A DNA stretch of 6,640 bases from an uncultured Collinsella sp. (GTDB lineage: Bacteria; Actinomycetota; Coriobacteriia; Coriobacteriales; Coriobacteriaceae), in the NCBI GenBank assembly GCA_958453575.1, contig CAUDYH010000069.1, positions 1 through 6,640 of the forward strand, given 5' to 3'. Under the pieces are notes generated by a model. The model made no database searches. It had not been told where the DNA came from and saw only the letters and a program-made list of their open reading frames with translations. Each line of letters starts with the position of its first letter. Positions within the stretch are counted from its first letter, which is position 1. A program made the position numbers and the translations under genes. Of the stretch, positions 1-5,193 are shown one piece after another.

Positions 1-139
1 GACCCAGGGCGAGGAGCTCTCCGTTGCCATCGAGGCTGCCGAGGGCGAGTGCTGCGACCGTTGCTGGAACTACCGCACCACCGTCGGCGAGTACAACGGC
101 CACGCACATATCTGCGAGAGGTGTGCGAATGCCCTTTAA
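1..139 (+). CDS. ileS: Isoleucyl-tRNA synthetase, C-terminal end (partial)
   Basis: Only the last 45 codons are in the window; the reading frame starts at base 2 and ends with TAA at 137-139. Two CxxC pairs are visible, CDRC followed by WNY, and CERC eleven residues before the stop. Together with the VGEY stretch between them they match the zinc-binding finger that closes bacterial isoleucyl-tRNA synthetases. The enzyme charges tRNA-Ile in the cytoplasm, and the C-terminal finger is known in the family to be needed for aminoacylation. The gene is followed by a strong terminator before lspA, so it probably ends its own transcript. Assignment is from the finger alone, because the catalytic domain is outside the window, but the finger motif and the lspA neighbour agree well. 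Confidence 0.85.
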   Translation, partial: TQGEELSVAIEAAEGECCDRCWNYRTTVGEYNGHAHICERCANAL

Positions 140-177
140 GGCACGGTAACTCGGCATTTTAGTTATAGGGAGTATTT

Positions 178-196
178 GGGCGCCCTCGCCCCTTTT
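178..196 (+). terminator. Weak GC hairpin downstream of ileS
   Basis: GGGCG (178-182) pairs with CGCCC (187-191) across a four-base loop and is followed by CTTTT. The stem is only five pairs and the T run is short. It could help slow polymerase ahead of the much stronger hairpin at 210-242, or mean nothing. The rest of 140-209 shows no gene. Confidence 0.2.
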
Positions 197-209
197 GCTC
201 CGCTGAATA

Positions 210-249
210 AAAGCGGCATTCTGTTTTTCGGAATGCCGCTTTCTTTTTA
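210..249 (+). terminator. Rho-independent terminator after ileS
   Basis: AAAGCGGCATTC (210-221) and GAATGCCGCTTT (231-242) form a perfect 12-bp stem with a 9-base loop (222-230), followed by a T-rich tract at 241-249. It lies 70 bases after the ileS stop codon and 112 before the lspA start, so it should separate the two genes into different transcripts. An A-rich stretch precedes the stem, so it could also work in the reverse direction, though no minus-strand gene is visible. Confidence 0.92.
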
Positions 250-303
250 TGCTGGTTATTTAGCTTGCGTTGGTGGATATGTCGTGCGTTCTGCGTGTGT
301 CAA

Positions 304-311
304 TATAAGAT
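304..311 (+). promoter_or_regulatory. Possible -10 region for the lspA-rluD transcript
   Basis: The overlapping hexamers TATAAG (304-309) and TAAGAT (306-311) resemble a -10 element about 50 bases upstream of the lspA start and downstream of the terminator that should cut off ileS transcripts. I find no convincing -35 hexamer at 16-18 bp. The same hexamer TAAGAT occurs before the glycosyltransferase gene. A promoter is expected somewhere in 250-361, but the exact choice is uncertain. Confidence 0.3.
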
Positions 312-350
312 GGTTAATTGCGTTAAACGTAATTCGATGTTTTTGAGGGT

Positions 351-356
351 AGGGGA
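351..356 (+). promoter_or_regulatory. Ribosome binding site of lspA, fixing a TTG start
   Basis: AGGGGA lies five bases before TTG 362. An in-frame TAG at 350-352 rules out any start farther upstream. The in-frame ATG at 380 has no comparable purine-rich site at the right distance, so TTG 362 is preferred. Confidence 0.6.
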
Positions 357-361
357 TTGAT

Positions 362-961
362 TTGGGTCGTTCTGCGGATATGACGCCGCCTTTGCGTTGG
401 CGGTTGGGTGTTGCTGGTAGCGTGGCGTTGGCCGTGCTGCTTGTTGACCAGCTGACCAAGCTTGCGGTTCGTGCCGTCGGCGATGCTCTGCATGTGACTG
501 TTATCCCCGGTGTGATCGACTTCCTTTTCGTGCGTAACATCGGTGCTGCCTTTAGCATGGGCGAGGGACATGGCCTCGCGTTTGCCGTGCTGGCGTTTGT
601 CGTTATCGTTGCGATCGCGGTGTACTTGCTTCGCGCGCCCCAGCTTGCTCGCTTGGAGGTTGTGGGCATGGCTATGGTCGCGGGCGGCGCCATTGGCAAC
701 GCGATCGACCGTCTGGCTTTTGGCTTCGTGACCGATTTTATTGCCACCACCTTCATCGGCTTCCCCGTCTTTAACGTGGCCGATATCAGCATTACGTTCG
801 GCGTCGTGCTGGCGCTCATCGGTTATATGTTCTTGAGCCCTGCCGCCCGTGAGGTCGACGCGACCGCCGAGCTCAACGCCCGTGACGAGGCCCGCGCTAA
901 GCGCAAGGCCCAGCAGCGTGGGGAGCGTGCCCGCAAGATTCGCGAAAGGAGCGAGCGCTAA
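362..961 (+). CDS. lspA: Lipoprotein signal peptidase (signal peptidase II)
   Basis: This 199-residue membrane aspartic protease cleaves the signal peptide from diacylglyceryl-modified prolipoproteins at the membrane. All family blocks are visible in order: VDQLTK (about 28-33), NIGAAFS (59-65, usually NTGAAFS, so Ile replaces Thr), GGAIGNAIDR (108-117) and FNVAD (137-141). The catalytic aspartates should be D116 and D141. Four hydrophobic segments fit the known four-helix topology (about 14-34, 70-90, 98-115, 136-159). Residues from about 162 form a highly charged Arg/Lys/Glu-rich tail of roughly 38 residues, longer than in short homologues and probably cytoplasmic. The start is TTG with AGGGGA five bases upstream; ATG at 380 (M7) is the alternative and loses no conserved residue. 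The stop overlaps the next start (TAATG), which suggests translational coupling with the pseudouridine synthase, a pairing common in Gram-positive bacteria. Confidence 0.95.
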   Translation: MGRSADMTPPLRWRLGVAGSVALAVLLVDQLTKLAVRAVGDALHVTVIPGVIDFLFVRNIGAAFSMGEGHGLAFAVLAFVVIVAIAVYLLRAPQLARLEVVGMAMVAGGAIGNAIDRLAFGFVTDFIATTFIGFPVFNVADISITFGVVLALIGYMFLSPAAREVDATAELNARDEARAKRKAQQRGERARKIRERSER

Positions 962-1974
962 TGGCCGACATCCATATCCTTGTTGCCGACGATGCCGCTG
1001 GTCAGCGTCTTGACGCCTATCTGGGCGCTAATGACGGCTGCCCTACGCGCTCTGCCTGCGCGCATCTGATCGAGGGCGGTGCCGTTGCCGTCAACGGCGA
1101 GACATGCCTGTCAAAAAAGTATGCCGTGCGCTCCGGCGACCGTATTTCGGTCGATTTGCCCGAGCCGCACGATCCCACCGATGTGATTCCCGAGGCCATT
1201 CCCCTCGATATCCGCTACGAGGACGACTACCTCATCGTGCTCTCCAAGCAGCGCGGTCTGGTGTGCCATCCCGCCCATGGCCACGAGAGCGGCACCCTTG
1301 CGAACGCCTTGGTCTATCACTGTGGCATTGACCATCTGGGCACCGTGCAGGGCGAGGACCGCCCCGGCATCGTGCATCGCCTGGATCGTGACACCTCGGG
1401 CCTTATGCTCGCGGCAAAAGACGACGACACCCAGCGCGCGCTCCAGAATCTCATCCGCACGCGCACGCTCGACCGCCGCTACATTACGCTCGTCCACGGC
1501 CACATTGCCATGGACGAGGGCACCATTAACACCGGCATTGCCCGTTCTACGCGCGACCGTGTCAAGATGGCGGTTTCGGACGATCCTTTCGCGCGCCAGG
1601 CCATTACGACCTTTAGGGTCCTCGAGCGCTTCGATTCCACGCGTTTTGACGATGGCTATACGCTTGTCGAGTGCCACCTGTTTACGGGTCGCACGCATCA
1701 GATTCGCGTGCACATGCGCCATATCAACCACGCCTGCGTGGGCGATCCGCTCTACGGTAAGTGCGATGCGCGTGCCGACCAGGGTTTGACCAGGCAATTC
1801 CTCCATTCCTGGCGTGTGGCGTTCGATCATCCCGTGACGGGGGAGCACATTGAGTGCCGCGATGAGCTGCCGTGGGATCTCGCCGCCGTTCTGGATGACC
1901 TAGCCCCGCGCTCGCTCGGCCGCACTGCCGCCGGCGACGAAATCGTTCCGCAGCTCGGTCTGCTCGAGGCCTAA
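961..1974 (+). CDS. rluD: RluA/RluD-family 23S rRNA pseudouridine synthase
   Basis: This 337-residue enzyme should isomerise specific uridines in ribosomal RNA, most likely of the 23S large-subunit RNA as for RluD. Residues about 14-66 form an S4 RNA-binding domain (QRLDAYL through the AVAVNG and SGDRISV blocks). The catalytic domain follows: VCHPAHGHESGTLANAL (101-117), the signature HRLDRDTSGLML (139-150) with catalytic D142, and GRTHQIRVHM (243-252) near the end of the core. After about residue 310 the sequence is a non-conserved tail. AAAGGAG (945-951) lies nine bases before ATG 961, inside the end of lspA, and the ATG overlaps the lspA stop by one base. The S4 domain plus the signature place it in the RluC/RluD group. 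The exact target uridines cannot be read from the sequence, so the symbol is by family resemblance. Confidence 0.9.
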   Translation: MADIHILVADDAAGQRLDAYLGANDGCPTRSACAHLIEGGAVAVNGETCLSKKYAVRSGDRISVDLPEPHDPTDVIPEAIPLDIRYEDDYLIVLSKQRGLVCHPAHGHESGTLANALVYHCGIDHLGTVQGEDRPGIVHRLDRDTSGLMLAAKDDDTQRALQNLIRTRTLDRRYITLVHGHIAMDEGTINTGIARSTRDRVKMAVSDDPFARQAITTFRVLERFDSTRFDDGYTLVECHLFTGRTHQIRVHMRHINHACVGDPLYGKCDARADQGLTRQFLHSWRVAFDHPVTGEHIECRDELPWDLAAVLDDLAPRSLGRTAAGDEIVPQLGLLEA

Positions 1975-1992
1975 CCAGTATTAGGTGGTTTC

Positions 1993-2019
1993 TTGAACTC
2001 GGTTAGCCTACGGTAAGAT
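1993..2019 (+). promoter_or_regulatory. Candidate promoter of the glycosyltransferase gene
   Basis: TTGAAC (1993-1998) resembles a -35 and TAAGAT (2014-2019) a -10, with a short 15-bp spacer. The -10 is preceded by GG, as are the other candidates at 5147-5154 and 6593-6600. It lies 37 bases before the ATG. The 82-base gap after rluD has no strong terminator, only a weak CCTAA/TTAGG dyad over the rluD stop, so some readthrough from rluD is possible. Confidence 0.45.
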
Positions 2020-2056
2020 ATACGGTTGTTTACGTAACGCGTTCTCGGGAGCCTGC

Positions 2057-3352
2057 ATGCTCGCCTTTTTACAAACCAACACACCCATCGTGATCTTCAA
2101 CCAGATTGTGGTTACGCTGCTCACGGTCTGCTTTCTGTACCAGGTGGTCTTCTTTGTCATTGGCGCTCTTCGTGGCGAGGTCGCGCCTCCCAAGGCCAAA
2201 AAACTCCACCGCTATGCCTTCTTCATTGCGGCGCATAACGAGGAGACCGTGATCGCCAATCTCGTACGCTCTATCAAGGATCAGGATTATCCGTCCGAGC
2301 TCATCGAGGTCTTCGTGGTCGCCGATGCTTGCACCGACAACACGGCGCAGCTCGCGCGCGAGGCCGGTGCCATTGTTTACGAGCGCAATGACCTGGCCCG
2401 CAAGGGCAAGAGCTGGGTCATGGACTTTGGTTTCGATCGCATTCTCAACGAGTATCCCGACACGTTTGAGGGCTACTTTATCTTCGATGCCGACAATGTT
2501 ATCTCCCGCGATTACGTCTCCAAGATGAATGATGCCTTTGACCAGGGCTTTCATGTGGTCACGAGCTATCGTAACTCTAAGAACTTTGGTAGTTCGTGGA
2601 TCTCGGCAGCTAATGCTACCTGGTATCTGCGCGAGGCCCGCTTCCTCAACAACGCGCGTAATATCTGCAAGACGTCCTGCGCTGTCTCGGGTTCGGGTTA
2701 CCTTATCTCGGCGAGCGTGATCGAGGGCATGCACGGTTGGCAGTTCCATACGCTGACCGAGGATATCCAGTTCACCACGTTCTGCGCCATTCACGGCATC
2801 CGCATCGGTTATGCGCCGGCGGAGTTCTTTGACGAGCAGCCGGTGACGTTTAAGGCGTCCTGGAAACAGCGCATGCGCTGGACCAAGGGTTTCTACCAGG
2901 TCTTTTTTACCTACGGCAAGCATCTGGTCAAGTCGACGTTCCGCTATCATCGCTTTGCCGCATATGACATGTTTATGACCATCGCTCCGGGCATGCTGCT
3001 GTCCCTGATTTCCATGCTCGCCAATGCGACGTTCCTGATCGTGGGTGGCCTTTCGCATGGTTTCTTGGCAACCGAAGTCGAGATGCAGGCGTGCGCCGCT
3101 TCGCTCATTATGACGTTCGTGATGATGTACCAGACCTTCTTTATCCTGGCGCTGCTCACGACCATCTTTGAGTACAAGCACATTCATTGCGCTCAAAAGT
3201 GGCGCCTGGTGACCAACCTGTTTACCTTCCCGATCTTTATGTTCAGCTATATCCCCATCACGGTTGCCGCGCTGTTCCTGAAGGTCGACTGGGTGCCCAC
3301 GCAGCACGCCGTTAACGTTACCCTCGACGAGGTCATGCAGGGCGCCAAGTAA
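2057..3352 (+). CDS. Membrane-bound family 2 glycosyltransferase (processive, PgaC/cellulose-synthase-like)
   Basis: This 431-residue integral membrane enzyme should transfer sugars from a nucleotide-sugar donor, probably building and exporting a polysaccharide. One N-terminal membrane helix (about 12-37) precedes a cytoplasmic GT-A domain. Visible there are the AAHNEE block (58-63), VVADACTD (87-94) with D90, the metal-binding DAD (144-146), TLTED (232-236) with likely catalytic D236, and QRMRW (271-275), the QxxRW motif of processive beta-glycosyltransferases. Three or four C-terminal hydrophobic segments follow (about 303-331, 345-371, 385-408). No PilZ or other accessory domain is present. 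The start ATG has GGGAG (2047-2051) five bases upstream. The gene stands alone between its own promoter candidate and a terminator, with no export or modification partners visible. The family call is firm; the sugar and product are unknown, and poly-N-acetylglucosamine, another beta-glucan-like polymer or a single-sugar lipid-linked product are all possible. Confidence 0.88.
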   Translation: MLAFLQTNTPIVIFNQIVVTLLTVCFLYQVVFFVIGALRGEVAPPKAKKLHRYAFFIAAHNEETVIANLVRSIKDQDYPSELIEVFVVADACTDNTAQLAREAGAIVYERNDLARKGKSWVMDFGFDRILNEYPDTFEGYFIFDADNVISRDYVSKMNDAFDQGFHVVTSYRNSKNFGSSWISAANATWYLREARFLNNARNICKTSCAVSGSGYLISASVIEGMHGWQFHTLTEDIQFTTFCAIHGIRIGYAPAEFFDEQPVTFKASWKQRMRWTKGFYQVFFTYGKHLVKSTFRYHRFAAYDMFMTIAPGMLLSLISMLANATFLIVGGLSHGFLATEVEMQACAASLIMTFVMMYQTFFILALLTTIFEYKHIHCAQKWRLVTNLFTFPIFMFSYIPITVAALFLKVDWVPTQHAVNVTLDEVMQGAK

Positions 3353-3362
3353 CCACGACCAG

Positions 3363-3406
3363 AACCACCGCAAAGGGGGTGCACCTTTGTGGTTGTTTTT
3401 GCTTTT
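3363..3406 (+). terminator. Rho-independent terminator after the glycosyltransferase gene
   Basis: CAAAGG (3371-3376) pairs with CCTTTG (3384-3389) around a seven-base loop. The stem is extended by AACCA (3363-3367) pairing with TGGTT (3390-3394), with a three-base bulge CCG at 3368-3370. That gives 11 pairs, followed by TTTTT at 3396-3400 and TTTT at 3403-3406. It starts ten bases after the stop codon. The next gene starts only 25 bases beyond the T-tract and has no obvious promoter of its own, so partial readthrough is plausible. Confidence 0.8.
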
Positions 3407-3419
3407 GAGCAGCTGCTCA
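3406..3419 (+). promoter_or_regulatory. 14-bp perfect palindrome before the peptidase ribosome binding site
   Basis: TGAGCAGCTGCTCA reads the same on both strands. It begins in the T-tract of the preceding terminator and ends two bases before GGAGG (3421-3425), the ribosome binding site of the peptidase gene. It could be an operator for a dimeric regulator, or fold in RNA as a 5-bp stem (TGAGC/GCTCA) with an AGCT loop next to the ribosome binding site. Chance is not excluded: about 0.4 such palindromes are expected in a random window of this length. Confidence 0.3.
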
Positions 3420-3431
3420 TGGAGGTGCACG

Positions 3432-3854
3432 ATGTTCTACATCCCATTTTGGATCTGCGTCTTTGCCGGTGCGGTGGTTGATGCCCGTGAGCGGCGGTTT
3501 CCCAATGAGCTTGCTGGCGCGTGCGCCGTGGCGGCGTTTGCGGGCGTTTGGCTCGACCTCGGTTTGAACACAACGCTTGACCACGCGGGTCTTGCCGTCA
3601 TCGTGTATCTTGCCCTCGTTCTGACTGAGTCCCTCTGGCGTCGTCTTCGCCAAATCCCGGGCATCGGCATGGGAGATGCCAAGGCACTTTTCGCGCTTTG
3701 CACGCTCGACCCTCTGGGCGGCATCGTGGCATTTGCCGCCGCGCTCCTGGTCCTTGCCCTCTCCTGCCTCATCACAAAATCGCGCTCCCTGCCATTGCTC
3801 CCGTTTTTGGTGCCGATTTTTGCCATAATCGAGGTCGTGGGCTGGACATTGTAA
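3432..3854 (+). CDS. A24-family prepilin-peptidase-like membrane protease (short, CpaA/TadV-like)
   Basis: This 140-residue, almost wholly hydrophobic protein carries both aspartate motifs of type IV prepilin peptidases: VVDARERRFPNEL (about 15-27, with D17) and GMGDAK (79-84, with D82). The LPLLPF stretch (120-125) resembles the PfgPfL block near the end of the family. In known members the two aspartates form the active site on the cytoplasmic face and cleave the leader of pilin-like precursors. The N-terminal methyltransferase domain of PilD-type enzymes is absent, so it matches the short CpaA/TadV type used by Tad/Flp pili and similar systems. The start ATG is chosen because GGAGG (3421-3425) lies six bases upstream; an upstream in-frame TTG at 3387 would sit inside the terminator hairpin and lacks such a site. 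No pilin, secretion ATPase or other pilus gene is visible here, so its substrate is unknown. Confidence 0.82.
   Translation: MFYIPFWICVFAGAVVDARERRFPNELAGACAVAAFAGVWLDLGLNTTLDHAGLAVIVYLALVLTESLWRRLRQIPGIGMGDAKALFALCTLDPLGGIVAFAAALLVLALSCLITKSRSLPLLPFLVPIFAIIEVVGWTL
3821..3829 (+). promoter_or_regulatory. Candidate extended -10 promoter for the HD hydrolase gene
   Basis: TGC followed by CATAAT forms an extended -10 element (TGn plus a hexamer with one mismatch to TATAAT). It lies inside the last codons of the peptidase gene, 56 bases before the HD hydrolase ATG. No good -35 is seen at the normal distance, which an extended -10 can tolerate. Readthrough from the peptidase gene (31-base gap, no terminator) is the alternative. 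Confidence 0.35.
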
Positions 3855-3873
3855 CCGATTGCGCATCCTTTTT

Positions 3874-3879
3874 AAGGAG
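3874..3879 (+). promoter_or_regulatory. Ribosome binding site of the HD hydrolase gene, deciding the start
   Basis: AAGGAG lies six bases before ATG 3886 and excludes the longer in-frame TTG start at 3859, which would place this site inside the coding sequence. The ATG at 3881 is in another frame. The site overlaps a small inverted repeat, TCCTT (3866-3870) with AAGGA (3874-3878), around a TTT loop. Confidence 0.75.
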
Positions 3880-3885
3880 CATGCC

Positions 3886-5133
3886 ATGGCAACTAATCAA
3901 GAAACGGCCGTCATTAAGGCGCGCATGGACCGCATTCCCGCGGCGTTGTCGCCCGAGCTGGTCGAGCGTATCGCCGCCGACCGCGCCTCGGGTGTCGTTA
4001 ATCCTTATCGATGCTGCGACGACCAGGTCATTCGTCGTATAGATCGCGCTGCCGACAAAGGCACGCTTATGCGTCCGGCGTTTATGCGCGATACCGAAAA
4101 GATTCTTCATCTTCCTGCGTACACGCGTTATGCCGGCAAAACGCAGGTCTTTAGCTTTCGCAGTAACGACGACCTGTCGCGGCGCGGCCTTCATGTGCAG
4201 CTCGTCTCGCGCATTGCCCGCGATATCGGCCGTGCCCTGGGCCTCAACTGCGATTTGATCGAGGCGATTGGCCTGGGCCACGATTTGGGCCACACGCCCT
4301 TTGGCCATGCCGGCGAGCGTTTCCTCAACGATATCTATCACGAGCGTACGGGTCGTTATTTTTTCCATAACGTGCAGTCCGTCCGCGTGCTCGACGCGCT
4401 GTACGGCCGCAACGTGTCGCTCCAGACGCTCGACGGCGTGCTGTGCCATAACGGCGAGTACGAGCAGCGTGTCTTTGAACTCTCGGACATAGCGTCGTTT
4501 GACCAGTTCGACCGTACCGTCGAGGACAGCATTGCCGCGGGCTATGGCGCGATCGAGCACCTGCGCCCCATGACCCTCGAGGGCTGTGTGGTGCGTATCT
4601 CGGATATCCTCGCCTACGTCGGTCGTGATCGTCAGGACGCCATTGCGGCGGGCCTGCTGTCGCCCGACGCTTTTGACGATGGTCGGAGCGGCGCCTATAA
4701 CAGCTGGATTCTCACGCACGCTTCCATCGATATCGTTGAGCATAGCTATGGCAAACCGCGTATCGAGATGAGCGAGGACCTGTTTGAGGAGATCCGCCGG
4801 GCGAAGCGCGAGAACTACGAGAAGATCTATAGCAAGGGCGGTATCGAAGGCGATTCCGAGGCAGAGTTGCGTGAGGCCTTCGAAAAGCTCTACGACCGTT
4901 GCCTGCAGGATCTAAATAAAGGGGACGAGTCCTCTTACATCTTTAAGCATCATGTTTCGCGCATTGAGCAGCAGCTTTCCTACTACGATCGCACCTATGC
5001 CTGGCAGGACGACAAGGATCAGGCCGTCGTCGATTACATCGCAAGCATGACGGATGGTTATTTCTGCGAGCTGACGAGCAAATTGTTCCCAGGTCTAAAG
5101 TTTCCGCACCGCACGTATATTAACGAACGGTAG
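3886..5133 (+). CDS. HD-domain dNTP triphosphohydrolase-like protein (Dgt family, divergent)
   Basis: This protein of about 415 residues has the layout of deoxyguanosine triphosphate triphosphohydrolases, which split dGTP or other dNTPs into nucleoside and triphosphate and so trim the nucleotide pool. Visible in order are RDTEKILHL (68-76), KTQVF (85-89), HVQLVSRIARDIG (from H103), GHDLGHTPFGHAGE (131-144), HNVQS (161-165), VVRISDILAYVGRD (from about 235) and YIASMTDGYF (384-393). The metal ligands of the HD fold should be H103, H132, D133 and D240. One deviation stands out: the block before KTQVF reads YTRYAG instead of the usual RRL-type sequence, and the spacing after it (SFRSNDDLSRRGLH) also differs, so this looks like a distinct sub-branch. 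Substrate preference cannot be inferred. It is followed directly by rarA, a replication-maintenance gene, which suits a role in nucleotide-pool control. Confidence 0.82.
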   Translation: MATNQETAVIKARMDRIPAALSPELVERIAADRASGVVNPYRCCDDQVIRRIDRAADKGTLMRPAFMRDTEKILHLPAYTRYAGKTQVFSFRSNDDLSRRGLHVQLVSRIARDIGRALGLNCDLIEAIGLGHDLGHTPFGHAGERFLNDIYHERTGRYFFHNVQSVRVLDALYGRNVSLQTLDGVLCHNGEYEQRVFELSDIASFDQFDRTVEDSIAAGYGAIEHLRPMTLEGCVVRISDILAYVGRDRQDAIAAGLLSPDAFDDGRSGAYNSWILTHASIDIVEHSYGKPRIEMSEDLFEEIRRAKRENYEKIYSKGGIEGDSEAELREAFEKLYDRCLQDLNKGDESSYIFKHHVSRIEQQLSYYDRTYAWQDDKDQAVVDYIASMTDGYFCELTSKLFPGLKFPHRTYINER

Positions 5134-5138
5134 TTCGT
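5123..5138. promoter_or_regulatory. Putative LexA (SOS) box upstream of rarA
   Basis: ACGAAC (5123-5128) and GTTCGT (5133-5138) form a perfect dyad around GGTA. The 14-base core CGAAC-N4-GTTCG has both half-sites of the operator bound by LexA in Bacillus and actinobacteria (core GAAC-N4-GTTC). The two inner positions of the spacer do not follow the Bacillus purine/pyrimidine preference. The site spans the last codons and stop of the HD hydrolase gene. It covers 5126-5131, where the -35 of the TATACT promoter would fall with a 17-bp spacer, so bound LexA would be expected to block rarA transcription. It could instead be a simple 6-bp hairpin, but no proper T-tract follows. Confidence 0.6.
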
Positions 5139-5146
5139 ATCCTTTC

Positions 5147-5154
5147 GGTATACT
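5147..5154 (+). promoter_or_regulatory. Candidate rarA promoter (-10 TATACT)
   Basis: TATACT at 5149-5154, preceded by GG, is a good -10 match. No consensus -35 is visible at 5126-5131, where the SOS-like dyad sits instead. The expected transcript start is near 5161, giving a leader of about 30 bases to ATG 5194. Confidence 0.55.
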
Positions 5155-5193
5155 GTTGGTCAACAACGATTTTGATTAATGCACGGGATGGCT

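Noticed and set aside
256..819. Minus-strand open frame reaching from the lspA leader into lspA
   Set aside because: The translation is Ser/Thr/Ala/Pro-rich without motifs and lies opposite the conserved LspA blocks.
1970..1990. CCTAA/TTAGG and the overlapping AACCA/TGGTT dyads at the rluD stop as a terminator
   Set aside because: The stems are only five pairs, mutually exclusive, and lack a T-tract.
2069..3430. A 453-codon open frame on the minus strand opposite the glycosyltransferase gene
   Set aside because: Its sequence has no recognisable domain, is a charged low-hydrophobicity mix, and mirrors the codon bias of the + strand gene, whose motifs are all intact. The long frame is a by-product of high GC at third codon positions.
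3772..4743. Long minus-strand open frame opposite the HD hydrolase gene, and similar ones at 1111-1848 and 5755-6600
   Set aside because: Same reason: each is antisense to a gene with clear family motifs, and none shows a family signature.
5155..5164. GTTG-GT-CAAC dyad at the expected rarA transcript start
   Set aside because: Four-base arms with a two-base gap are too short to stand out from chance.
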